DNA of 64,000 nucleotides from Thermothielavioides terrestris NRRL 8126 (lineage: Eukaryota; Ascomycota; Sordariomycetes; Sordariales; Chaetomiaceae): the NCBI RefSeq assembly GCF_000226115.1, contig NC_016459.1, positions 3,209,501 to 3,273,500 on the forward strand. The letters run 5' to 3'. Each line of letters starts with the position of its first letter. Position 1 is the first letter of the stretch. Of this stretch, positions 22,357 to 33,036 are shown piece after piece. The notes beneath the pieces were generated by a model. That model did not search any database, had not been told where the DNA came from, and worked only from the letters and a program-made list of their open reading frames with translations. The translations under genes and the position numbers were made by a program.

Positions 22357-23544
22357 ATGTCCAGCACGCAGGACAAGCCGGTCCTCATTGCTGGCGCTGG
22401 CATTGCCTCTCTGCTGCTCGCCCAGTCCCTGCGGCAGTCCGGAATACCATTCAGGATCTTCGAACGCGATGCCTCCTTCGTCTTTCGCGCCCAGGGGTAC
22501 AGACTGCGCCTCTCGTCAGAAGGCCTCGACGCCATCGAGTCCGTGCTCGACGCGGAAACGTTCCAGCGGTTCTGGGACAAGTGCGGCAAGACCAGCGGCA
22601 GCGGGCTCAAGGAGTTGAATGCCGTGACCGGGGAGGAGATTGAGAGGCGCGTGACTGGCCCGCAGTTTGCCCTGGCTTCCAGAGACGGCAAGGTTGTTGG
22701 GGCTGCTCGTGGCGTAATTCGCGAGATCTTTGCATCTGGGTGCGAGGACAACATCGAATGGGGCAAAGACGTTACGGGCTATGAGCTGACCGATGACGGC
22801 GTGAGGCTCACATTTGCCGACGGCACCAAGTCCGTCGAGGGCTCGCTGCTCGTCGGCGGGGAGGGCGTTCATTCCCGGGTTGCCCGTCAGCTGTCGGGCG
22901 GGAAGCTCAAAGTATACGACACCGGGGCCCGAGGCATCCACGGCCAGGCGCCGACGACGGCTTTCAAGCACCTAGGCGAGGGCGTCTTCTCCTTCAGAGA
23001 CGAGACGCGCGACAGCGGCACCGTCTCTCTGATTACCAACGTCCGCCCTGAGGACATGGACAACCCCGACATCGAATTCGGCTGGACGATGGCGGGCCAG
23101 CCAGGCGTCATTCGGCCCCCAAACGACGACTACACCATCGTCGGCAAGCAGGCAGCGGCCATCGCCAAGTCACTCACCGAACACTGGCACCCACGGGTCA
23201 AGCCGCTCCTGGACAACATGAACGAGGCGGAGGCTGCGTTCTGGAAGATCACCTGCTCGACGCCCTCGGGTGTGCCCGAGTGGCCGAACGAGCCTCGCGT
23301 GACCGTCATCGGCGACGCCGTGCACTCCATGACGCCGGCTGGAGGCCTTGGGGCGAACACTGCTTTTCGGGATTCCGCCCTGCTCGGGAGGCTGCTGCGC
23401 GAGGCCGGGGGCTACAAGCCTGGCGTGACGGCCGCATATGAGAAGGAAATGAGGGTTTACGGCAGCGAAGCTGTCAACCTGAGCTATTCCATTGCCTCGC
23501 GCCAGTGGAAGATCAAGATCGATGAGAACACTCCCACGATTTGA
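22357..23544 (+). CDS. FAD-dependent monooxygenase (aromatic/PHBH-type)
   Basis: Single exon, 395 aa. The N-terminal Rossmann fingerprint VLIAGAGIASLLLAQSL is followed by an acidic residue binding ribose (IFERD). The second FAD motif is VTVIGDAVHSMTPAGGLGANTAF (GD motif and the following glycine loop). FAD monooxygenases of this group hydroxylate aromatic or polyketide substrates using NAD(P)H and oxygen. The frame continues upstream only through GTG and TTG codons; the ATG at 22357 places the Rossmann motif at residue 9, as usual. The gene converges on the cytochrome P450 with only 96 bp between stop codons. Together they look like a small catabolic or tailoring pair, but no synthase gene is nearby. 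Substrate unknown. Confidence 0.88.
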   Translation: MSSTQDKPVLIAGAGIASLLLAQSLRQSGIPFRIFERDASFVFRAQGYRLRLSSEGLDAIESVLDAETFQRFWDKCGKTSGSGLKELNAVTGEEIERRVTGPQFALASRDGKVVGAARGVIREIFASGCEDNIEWGKDVTGYELTDDGVRLTFADGTKSVEGSLLVGGEGVHSRVARQLSGGKLKVYDTGARGIHGQAPTTAFKHLGEGVFSFRDETRDSGTVSLITNVRPEDMDNPDIEFGWTMAGQPGVIRPPNDDYTIVGKQAAAIAKSLTEHWHPRVKPLLDNMNEAEAAFWKITCSTPSGVPEWPNEPRVTVIGDAVHSMTPAGGLGANTAFRDSALLGRLLREAGGYKPGVTAAYEKEMRVYGSEAVNLSYSIASRQWKIKIDENTPTI

Positions 23545-23640
23545 GATGTATCTTAATGAGGAATCGCCTTGTCGATCTTCTTAATCTCTCTGAGTTGCCC
23601 CTGAATCAGGGGGCTTACGGTACCTACATACCCAAGCATC

Positions 23641-25416
23641 TTACGATGTTGCGGTGACGATTCGGTCCGTCGCCAGCACGAACATGTCTCGTTGCGTAAA
23701 CAAACCCATCAAGTTCTCTTGCTTCCACGGCTTCTCGGGTCGCGCAAGGCACCAGTCAAAATTGCGCATCAGCTAGACGTTGGGTAGTGTCAGTCCTGGA
23801 CTCGGACCAAGCACACTTCAAAAAGGCCATTCAACTCACCTCAAACACGACCTTAGCAATCTCCATCAGCGCAATCGGCTTCCCCAGACACTGGTACCTG
23901 CCATAGCCAAAGATGAGCTCGTGCGTCTTGAGCATAGCCGCCAACTTGGTCTCGTCTTTCTCCAGCAGCCAGCGCTCCGGACGGAAGTCCTCGGCATCTT
24001 CGCCAAACAGCTGCTTGTCGTGGTGGGTGGCGTAGTAAGCATAACTGACGTTGGCGCCGCCAGGCAAGAAGACCGGCTTGCCGTCGACCACGACCGTATC
24101 GCCGCCGGGCGGCACCCGCTTGGGGAACAGCCCCGTGGTCGGCGGGTGCACGCGCATGGCCTCCTTGACGACGGCCTGCAGGTACGGCAGGCCCTTCACC
24201 ACCGCATCCGACACGACCCCGGGGACGGGCGGCACGCTGCCCCCGGCCGCGGCAGCGTCGACCTCGGCCTGCAGACGCGCGTACACGGGCGGGTGGGTCA
24301 TGACGTACAGCATGGCGCAGCGGATCGCCGTGGACGAGGTGTCGGAGCCGGCGATCATCTGCAGGATGGACTCGGCGACGAGCTCCTCGGTGCCCAGGCC
24401 GTGCCTCACAAACGACGCGAGCATGTCGGACCGGTGCTCGGTGCCCTGCTCGAGGCGGGCGAGGATGCGCGCGCGCGCGTGGCGCATGACGCGCCCGAAG
24501 CCGGCGTCGTCCTTCTCCGAGGGCGCGAAGCGGCGCGCGATCACAGGGGACTGCAGCAGCGGCAGGATGCCGAGCGCCGTGCACACGCGGCTGATCTTGA
24601 TGCCCGTCTCGACCGACCGCATGTAGCCGTGCTGGTCGGCGTCGGCGTCCAGGTCGCCGAGCGACTCGCCCAGCGCGATCGCGTTGATCACGTCCAGCGC
24701 GAAGAACTGGATCCGGTCGCCGAGGTCGAACGCGCGCGAGCGGGCGGCCGTGGAGAGGTATTTGCTGCGGATCAGGTGGACCAGTTTGGCTACGTACACG
24801 TCGATCGTGCCTTCGAGTTCGGCGTTCTCCCGGCCCGAGTACTGCAGGAAGGGCGGAGATGTTAGTCTTGGGTGGAGGGTGGTAGTAGTGCCTTGTTGGT
24901 TGGAGGAATGGGCTCACTCCCGGCGCCAGCTGCTGTCTCCTTCGCGTGTGCACCTCCTCGTTGGTCTCGCTAAAGAGGTTGTTCTTCTCTGGCCCGGACC
25001 GGAACGACCGATGGAACCAAGCGACGCGCGAGTACGGGGACCGGACGGCGCTCATGTGGGTTAGCACGTCCCGAGAGCTTGTGATGAGGTCGTTAGGGCC
25101 AATCCGAGCGATGGGTCCTAAAGCATACACTTGTTTAGATTCATGGTTCTGGCGCCATGTGGTAACTGGGACGGGGGGAGATAGGGACGGGGAAGGAAGA
25201 CGGACCATATTTCTCGCAGACCTCCTTGTACTTGAGGTGCTGGTTGTCGCCGATAATTGCGTACGAGTGCCAGAACTCAAACCAGCCAGAGCTGAACGGT
25301 CCCTTGAATGCCTTGAGCCGGTTGTAGACGTGGACCTTGTAGGCAACGTAACCGAGCAGGCCAGCTACCACAAACAGCCATCTGCTGTCATACACCACCC
25401 TGACTAGACCCATCAC
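23641..25416 (-). CDS. Cytochrome P450 monooxygenase (pisatin-demethylase-like group)
   Basis: Exons 25416-25206, 25117-24918, 24841-23840 and 23772-23641 (514 aa); all joins are canonical GT/AG and in phase. N-terminal membrane anchor (WLFVVAGLLGYVAYKV) then a basic stretch, so an ER microsomal enzyme. I-helix oxygen-binding motif MIAGSDTSST; K-helix ExxR in VVKEAMRVHPP; PERW meander (FRPERWLLE); heme-binding cysteine in FGYGRYQCLGKPIALMEI. The KYGPIARIGPNDLITSS and FGYGxYQCLGK patterns fit the E-class group containing pisatin demethylase and benzoate-4-hydroxylase-like P450s. The substrate cannot be assigned. Convergent with the FAD monooxygenase. Confidence 0.92.
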
Positions 25417-26110
25417 TGTATCGTGTCACTGGACCAGCGAAGAGACAAAGGGCGCAAAAGCTTTGAACCTAAGAGTTAGGAGTTTGAGAACGAAGGCAGT
25501 GCCGAGCATCGACAGAGCAGGTGGCAAGCGCAAGTGGGTTGCTCGACCTGCCTCCCCTCCTATATTCCTATCCCCTCCCGTTTCCATGACCCATGACACT
25601 TGGTGCTGCTGCCCTTCTCGACACCAAAGGGCCTGGAATGCAGGAGTTCGGTGATACCCAACTGCCACCTATCAGGCTATCCATCACAGAGCCCTACTGA
25701 GGCCGATGCCGATCACTCAGCTCTTTGGGGCTTCGCCACGAGCTGGCCATTGGACGCAAACAATGGCATACTGTGCACTAAGCAGCACTGGAGCTGCACA
25801 CAGCGCCACGGCTGGTCACACGTCACCTAGATATCCTCCAAATGCCTCAACCGATAGTCGATGTGGCGGTGACGCCGGCATGGCGTGGAATGTGATACTG
25901 CACGAGGACAAGGACGGGGAAGAAGGACCGGCCAAGCGGTTGCACTGAACAACATAGTTGGCTAGCACAGTGAGAAATATCTCGGCGAAGTACTCTCAGA
26001 GAGAGAAAGTATTTCCTAAAGCCGAAAGTATTCGGCTGGATTCGTTGGAAGAGTCCTGGTCCTTGGAGACAAGCGCACACCCAGCCCCTGTCGCAGCGCG
26101 CAGAGCGTGG
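25417..26110. other. Spacer between P450 and pseudokinase genes
   Basis: Includes the P450 promoter and the 3' region of the pseudokinase gene. No gene supported. Confidence 0.5.
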
Positions 26111-27742
26111 CTACAGAGAAATATCGCTCAGCGCCAGCAGAACCTTCTCGATGAACCGGACACCGACAACCACCCCGTCCTCGTCCCTCATTGTTTCACA
26201 GTTGAATGTGCTATTGTCCGGGTCGAGAGCTGTCAAGCAATGCAGCACCACCCTCGCGTACTTGTCGCCCATCCTCAACGGCAGCTTCTCCCGAGCAAGC
26301 ATCACGAGATGCTCTTTTACTTTCTCCCGGTCCTGCGGCGGCCCGCACAAGCACAACTCTATGGTGTCGTGGCCGAGATTCTCAGATGCTATCTGCGGAT
26401 GGCCATAATAGTCATAGGCGACGAATGACGTCCACAGCCCGATCTCCAGGAGACACACGCCGAGGGCGTAGATGTCGTGCTGCATGACGTAGGCGGCCTG
26501 GACGTCGAGTCCCTGGCGCGACGGATGGCGGTACAGATTCCTTTCGGGCGCCGTGTCCCCGGCCTTCAGCGTCTGGTTGTCCACGTCCCTGAAGCCGTCG
26601 AAGCCGAGCAGATAGGCCGAGCCGTAGGGCGACGCGGCGTCGTCGCGGGGGAAGGTGAGGATCGTTTCCGGCCGTATGTTCTTGTGCACAAAGTCGCACA
26701 CGTGGATGAAGCTGACCGCCTTGGCGAGGCACTGCGCGATGTGGAGGATCCTCGACAGGCTCACCCCGGACGGGCGCAGGAGTTCCTCGCGGAGACTCGT
26801 GGCGGGCGGCGCGGGCATCCGGAACACAAAGTGGATGTGGCTGAGCTCCTTGGCCCCCGCGGTGCTTGACTTGACCAGCCCTTGGCATCGGAGCAGCCCT
26901 GAAGTCTTGGTGTCGATGACTTTGAGTCTCTTGGCCAGGTTCTCGGCCTCGCGCCTGGCCTTGGCCACGTCGACGTAGTTGCGACAGCTCAGGGTGTCGA
27001 TGAGGAATGCCTTTTCGGATGTTCCGGCGCCTTTAAAGAGAAGTTTTGTCGTGGTGTACTTCAACGTCGATGCCTTCGAAAGATCAAAGTCTTCGCTTTC
27101 CAAGTTGACGTGGATCTCGTTGTCCGTCGCCCCGTTTCTGAGGCGGCGTAAATGGGACACGGCCGACGCTGGGCTCGAGCCGGGCGCACTCGAGAACCGA
27201 GGCTGTTCCAGCACGGTATCTACGAGCTTGTCGTGGATCAAAACGACAAGAAACCAGGTCGGATCGTATTCGTTCTGCCAGTCCCGCAACTCGCTCACAG
27301 TTTGCTGGATACTGCGGTGGAGAAAGGCATACTTCATAGCCTTGAATGCAGTGGGTTCGTAACCTTTTGATTCGGTCCCGATGACCGACTCTAGCTTGAC
27401 AAGGGCCGCACTCAGAGTCCTGGTGAGTTTTTCGAGGAGTTGCTCTTGGATCCTGACATGGTCGACATCGAGCTTCGCCGATAGGCTTCGCATAACGCGG
27501 AGCTGGATCTTCGTCTTGTTCCAGCTGGACTCCAGACGGAGCAGGGTGCTCTCAACTTCATCGTGAGCCCCTTTGATGGTCCGGTAGAGATCGATCAGCT
27601 TCTTCCCGTAGCTAGGACCACTTTGGGGTCAGCAATCTCTCACGTCTAGCTCGACAGATGACTGTGATCAGAAGCAGCACGTAACGCACTTGAGACATAG
27701 ATCTACAGCCGCTGCTACGGCGAGCCCGAGCTCAGCGGACAT
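26111..27742 (-). CDS. Helical-bundle (HeLo-like) pseudokinase
   Basis: Exons 27742-27690 and 27611-26111 (517 aa); the intron has GTGCGT and CTAG ends. The N-terminus (MSAELGLAVAAAVDLCLNYG) is a hydrophobic helix, followed by amphipathic helices to about residue 160. This layout is like the HeLo/HELL-type domains that perforate membranes in fungal cell-death proteins; the assignment rests on pattern, not alignment. The C-terminal two thirds is kinase-like, but key residues are gone: the catalytic loop reads FVHKNIRPETIL (HRD Asp replaced by Asn), the DFG site reads GFDGF, and no glycine-rich loop is apparent. The APE region (YRHPSRQG) and F-helix (DIYALGVCLLEIGLW) remain. Helical bundle plus pseudokinase is the layout of MLKL, so a signalling or cell-death role is an inference. 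Divergent from the kinase-WD40 gene. Confidence 0.72.
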
Positions 27743-28306
27743 GGTGTATGAGTGCAGGATGCCTCGACTGGGTGTGTGAGATGAATTTGAGGGGGCGAAC
27801 ATTCGCCAGCTGCATGGCTGCCAAGCATGGCTAACCCAAACCATCTCACGGCGGGCTGCGTTTGCAACAGCTGCATCTGCGAGTGGTGAATACCTTACCT
27901 TAGCTAACAATTATCTATTCTTGGCATCCGCTTGGCGCCTCTCAGCCCTGCCGTGGTTCATTCACTCACCGACCTCCAACTTCAGGTTCCCTGTCATCCA
28001 CAGCCTAGGTGGTCTCGCCCATCCTCACTCCCATCTCTGAACCTTTCCCCAACAACAACAACGGACATACGGGCAAGACCACCACGAATATCACCATTCC
28101 AGTCAACTGTCGCTCTGTCACCCTGCGGCACTACTGCCTTGCATACCACCAGGACGCAGTCTGAGCGAGGGGTCCGTTCCGCGGCTGGGAGGACTGCTAA
28201 CGCAGCAGTGGTCGAGAGGGCTGCTATTGACTCTCCGGCAGGCCCTCTCCCTAAACTAGCCTCTCGCCGCCTCACTTGGCACTTCACAATTCAGACCAGA
28301 CGCTCA
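27743..28306. other. Shared divergent promoter, pseudokinase / kinase-WD40
   Basis: 564 bp between the two ATGs. The kinase frame remains open back to about 27932, but those residues are low-complexity and unlike kinases, so they are probably leader. Both genes could be driven from this one region. Confidence 0.5.
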
Positions 28307-30493
28307 ATGGATCTCCCAGACTTGGTCATTCACTCCAAGCTCGAGGCGGTGGTGCAGGGCGATTTCGTGCGACACTCGTTCCCTCGCCGGGGCAGATTGG
28401 GCAGGGAGTGGAAAGTCGTTGTTACGGAAACATGGAAGAGGAAAGCTCGGCTCGGAAGCGGCGGTTTTGGGACCGTCTGGCTGGAAGAGTGTCAAGAGCC
28501 AGCGTCGGGGAGTAGCCCGCGATGCCGCGCTGTTAAGGAGATCATGGTCGGCTCCAAGTCAAACTTGGATTATGCCCGGGAGCTGCTGGCCATCGCTAAG
28601 TTTTCCCATCCCAAGGCGCGCTGATAATCTGTCATCTTCTTTGACTTTCTGTACGAACTCTAACTGAGTTGTCCATAGTATATCCCGTGCTTTGTTCAGT
28701 CGTACGGATGGTTCGAGACGGCCTAGGCAATCTACATTACTATGGAGTACCTCCCGCATGGTGACTTAGGAAAGCATCTTGTCCAGCCCCTACCTGAACA
28801 CGAGGCAAAGATTATTGGCAAACAGGTGCTAGCGGGACTGAAGCACATGCACGAGAACAGCTTCGTCCACCGGGACCTGAAACCGCAGAACATCCTCGTT
28901 GTCTACCCCGGTCCAGATTGGTTGGTGCAGATCTCCGACTTTGGCATCAGCAGACGGCTCGACGAAGACAACACGGTCACCAAGAATCAGGGAACGCTGG
29001 GCTTCATGGCGCCCGAAACGCTTGGCCTTATTCCCGAGGGATCCTCGCCGTATGCCATGGACATATGGTCGTTGGGGGCCCTTCTGTTCGTTGTCCTAAC
29101 CAAGGAAAGATTTCTGCCGGACAGGCAGCGACACCAGGATTATGCCAGCGGCAACCTCGCGGCAGCCGATAGGGAAGCGGAAATGCTACGAACATCGGGC
29201 GTTTCAGAACAGTGCGCCAGATTTCTACGCTGCATGCTCGCGCCTTCACCCGACGACAGACCGTCTTCGGACGAGGCCTCCAAGCATGGCTGGCTTGCAG
29301 AGCCCCGCGAGACGGGCGGCCATCAGGGGAGCGCGAGGCACGGAGGGGAAGGATCCGCGGGAAGGGCAACGCCATATCTCGCGCCAGAAGAAGCTTCCAC
29401 CGCAGGAGCCTCCGCTACTTGGAGCTCGACGCATGTCGCGACTCCTCAGCCGATTGCAGCGGAAACGGTCGACCTCTCGCGGTTGCTCGCGTCGGCATCG
29501 TTCGATGGAACGATCAAGCTCTGGGATTGGACAACTTGGCAGTGCCGCTGGACGAAGAGAGCTCATAGGGGCATAGTCCAGGCCGTTGCATTCCTGCCCA
29601 ACTCGCCAGGCTGTCTCGCGTCCGCGTCGGGACACAACGTCAAGTACTGGGAGGTCGCGACAGGCCAGTACCTGCAGACGGTCAAGGAGTCTTCGGACTC
29701 TGGCCGCGCCACCGCCTTCTCACCCGATCGACAGAGCGTAGCCTTTGCAACCGGGCAGCCGTTCTTCAAGACCATCGAGGTCCGCAAGCTGGCAGCAGCC
29801 CACCTTGGGCAGACGCTCAAGGGCCATCGCGGGTTCGTCAACTCGCTTGCCTTCTCTCCCGACTCGCGACTACTTGCGTCCGCCTCAGACGACAACACCG
29901 TGAGGGTCTGGGTTCTAGCCACGGGAACATGTCGATGGACGCTAGACGGGCATCGCGGCCGGGTGACGTCCGTCGCCTTCTCTCCCGATTCCCGGCAACT
30001 CGCGTCGGGCTCCGACGACAACACTATTCGCATCTGGGTCCTCGGGACAGGTCGGCGCCGGCTGACTCTCCGGGGCCACGGCGGAACAGTCAAGGCGGTA
30101 GTCTTCTCGCCCCTCCACGACTCGCGCCTCCTGGCGTCAGCCTCGGCGGACCGAACGGTTAAGCTCTGGGACGTGGCCCAGGGGGACTGTAAGCAAACAC
30201 TCGAAGGGCATGGCGATACGGTGATAGCGGCTGCCTTCTCGCCTCACGCGCGCCTGGTCGCCTCCGCCTCGGCCGACAAGACCGTCAAGGTTTGGGATCC
30301 TGTGACGGGCGCGTGCCTGCGGACGCTCGAGGGCCACAGCGACACGGTCAGCTGCGTCGCTTTCCCATCCGACCTTGGTCTCGTAACCGCGGCCGCCAAG
30401 TCCTCGCTCGCGTTGGCGCCGCCCGATCGCACAGAATATTTTGGCACGCATCCTTCTCTCGCCGGGACTGACCCCAACAGCGAGGTCAGCTAA
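28307..30493 (+). CDS. Protein kinase-WD40 repeat protein, probably disrupted
   Basis: Ser/Thr kinase fused to about seven WD40 repeats. Exon 1 (28307-28615) carries the glycine loop LGSGGFGTVW and the VAIK-type lysine in RAVKEI. Exon 2 from 28679 carries YIPCFVQSYGWFETA, then MEYLPHGDL, FVHRDLKPQN, ISDFGIS, FMAPETLGL and DIWSLGALL. WD40 repeats run from about 29490 to 30400 (for example LLASASDDNTVRVW). Two defects: the intron donor at 28616 reads GC (GCGCGC) instead of GT, and an in-frame TAG stands at 28724-28726 between FETA and AIYITMEYLPHG, where homologous kinases read through. Either the gene is a pseudogene, or translation restarts at 28742, giving a 583-residue protein without the kinase N-lobe. 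Repeat sequence resembles HET-E/HET-D WD40 blocks. Confidence 0.7.
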
Positions 30494-31130
30494 GGGGTTG
30501 AACGGTTCGTCATTGAAACAAAATACTAGTGGCTGTGCCATGTGGCCTTTGGCATGGCCCTGTAAGTGTGATGCCGAGCTTGACGATGCAGAAAGAGCCG
30601 GAGCCAGGGGCCACAACGCCACACCACGCTGCGTCTTCGGGAGAATTATGTTGGCCGGACATTAACAATCTAATATGCCCTAGTTACCTATTAACGACGG
30701 AATAACTCCTTTATCGCCACTTCGTAAGGCTATTGAGTATTAAACTGTAGTCAACTGATATAGCAGGGGTTTCACCAAGGGGCGATACGGCAACCGTATC
30801 GCTTGGACACGGCACAGATATGGCATCTATGATTCGCTCCCTCGAGTTCGTGAATTCAGCTGAACTTGAAGTGAAGTCCCCTTCACTGCTTCCTTTGCGT
30901 ATGTACCACTCTCAGTCGCCTGTGACCCAGAACGGTAAATGAGTTAGGCTGGCAGTGAATGAGTGGATGGAAACTTCAGGAGCCAGCCACCCAATTTAAG
31001 TCCATCGCCAACCAACCCTTTTCCCCCGCAATGTTTCCCCCCAACCTATCCACGCTCTCATGTGCTTTGTGGCATCTTTCCGACTTTGAATTAGTCTCTT
31101 CCCCCGCAACTCCAGAATACTCGTCTTACC
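30494..31130. other. Spacer with AT-rich tract and hairpin
   Basis: Bases 30660-30780 are markedly AT-richer than the surroundings. A perfect 9-bp stem with a 3-base loop lies at 30782-30802 and may extend with a bulge to about 30774-30807. No gene is supported; a decayed insertion is possible. Confidence 0.5.
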
Positions 31131-33036
31131 ATGGATCCCAGTCGCGCTGAAGTAAGTCGCACGCTGGCGCTCATTGAGAGCTCCGGCCTGCCACATCCTT
31201 CGGGGCCGTTACTGTCGTCCTTCGTCACGCAGGCCCTTAACCCTGGCCTCGCCGCTCGCTACGTTAGTGAGAGATTGTCAGCGCGCGACGGTCCCTCGCT
31301 GGTCTCTGACTGGATTTATATTGTCGAATGCAGTGAGTCTGCCTTCTTCTCACTCTTACTGCATGTGCCGCTCCTCTGAAAGAATGTCAAGTTTCCAGGC
31401 ACGGCGCCCCTCCTCCGGCACCAGACGCCAACACCAAGCGAGCAATCACAAGGCGGGATGGGAACAGGTGTTGCATCACCGGCAAGGCTGCTACCATTTG
31501 GGACCCGTTGCTTGTGGTTCCTATTCTTCCGGTTCCCACTGGCTGGATTGATAACAAGGTGTGTACTCTTGCAATCCTCTGTTGTCCCGCATACCAGGAA
31601 CTTTGAATCAGTAAACTAATATACGTCTTAAAAGCCCCGAATCCTCGAAATGCTCGGCGCCTTTTTTGGGCCCGCTTACCGTGACTGGTGGCTCTCCTAC
31701 GCGAGAAATCCCAAGCAACTGCCGCTGTATCAAAATCACTGGTTGGTGCGGGAGTCTGCTGCCCGGGCCTTTGCGCGAGGGTTGGTCAGGTTAGATAGGC
31801 GACAGCCGTCTATGATCGAGGTGAGCTGGGACCTGAAGTTCCTTCATTGCAATTCTCCAGATGACTTCTGACAGTCGCAATGAACAGTTCGAGGTGAACC
31901 CCGTGTTCATCGGACCTGAGGAGCCGATCGAGATCGATGGCCCATATGCCCTCCTGGGGGATCATTCCCGAACAGGCATCATGACGGTAGACGCGCGCTT
32001 CATTGGCACCCACGCCCGACTGTCCAGGAGCATGCGATTTGTTGAGATTGCAAGAAGAATCGCCCCCGAAATCCTTGCCGGTCAGCTACCGGTGTCACCG
32101 ATGAACAGGGCTGGCGAAACGCGACGTGGTGCGGAACATCCAGCACCAGCGCTCACCTCGACCAGCCCTCTCACATATTTAGCGGGCCTAGCGACTCGAG
32201 CCCTGCTTCTCACCTGGCTGTTGCTGCCCAGCCGAGCCCGAGCAGCCGCCTACAGAACATTAAAGAGACTTGGAGAGATGATCTACCCAGTGCCCGACCC
32301 AACACTACAAGTCCGGAGGCTGCCATTCGGGCTCTACCTCAAATACGCCAACGACGCCGACATGGCCAACAACGAATTCAACGCCCTGCGACTCGTCCAC
32401 CAATACACCTCCATCCCCGCCCCCAAACCGCTCGACCTGATCCCCCATCACTCCAACTCGCTGTTCCTCATGACCCGCGTGCCGGGCGTCCCCCTCTGGC
32501 GGTGCCAAGACTACCTCTCAGACGCCGAGCTCGACGCCATCGCCGCCCAGCTGACCGACTACCTCGCCCAGCTGCGCGCCATCCCCAGGAAGCACTTTCA
32601 GAACGCCAACCCGGACGCGGTGATAAGCAACACGCTCGGCGGGCCCTGCCGCGACCACCGCATCCGCAGCGGCGACCCCGTCGGCCCGTTCCGCGACGAG
32701 GCGGCGTTCAGCCGGTGTCTGCGCTTCCCGGACGACCCGGCCCGGCGGGGGCATGAGATTGTGTTCACGCACGCCGATCTCAATCCGAGGAATATCCTCG
32801 TCGATGAAGTCGTGCTGCCGGGTGGGGGGACCGGGTGGAGGGTGACAGGGCTGGTGGACTGGGAGACGGCTGGGTATTATCCCGAGTATTGGGACTATAC
32901 GAAGGCGTTGTTTGAGGGCTTTCGGTGGACGGCGAGGTATAGGGCTCTGGTGAAGAGGGTGTTTGCCGAGTTGGGGGACTACGAGAGGGAGTTGGATGTC
33001 GAGAGGCGCAGTTGGGAGTCGGGGGATGGAGTGTGA
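31131..33036 (+). CDS. HNH-like domain / APH phosphotransferase fusion protein
   Basis: Exons 31131-31332, 31392-31558, 31635-31820 and 31888-33036 (567 aa), all GT/AG and in phase. The N-terminal half contains RRDGNRCCITGK followed by a downstream region (WDPLLVVPILP; ALLGDHSRTGIMTVDARFIGTH) typical of the fungal proteins annotated with an HNH-nuclease-like domain. After about residue 265 the same uninterrupted frame continues into an APH/ChoK-type kinase: VPDPTLQVRRLPFGLYLKYANDADMANNEFNALRLV, the catalytic loop FTHADLNPRNILVD (Asp and Asn present), and the metal site VTGLVDWETAGYYPEYWDY. The last exon spans the junction, so the fusion is read directly from the DNA, although an internal ATG (MNRAGETRRG, near 32101) could be a separate start. 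Substrate and role are unknown. Confidence 0.75.

Noticed and set aside
23780..24865. 361-codon plus-strand frame opposite the P450
   Set aside because: Mirrors P450 exon 3, which carries the heme-binding and ExxR motifs in the other direction.
28724..28726. Programmed read-through of the in-frame TAG
   Set aside because: The context after TAG (GCA) is not a known read-through signal, and the upstream donor is also abnormal, so a damaged allele is the simpler reading.
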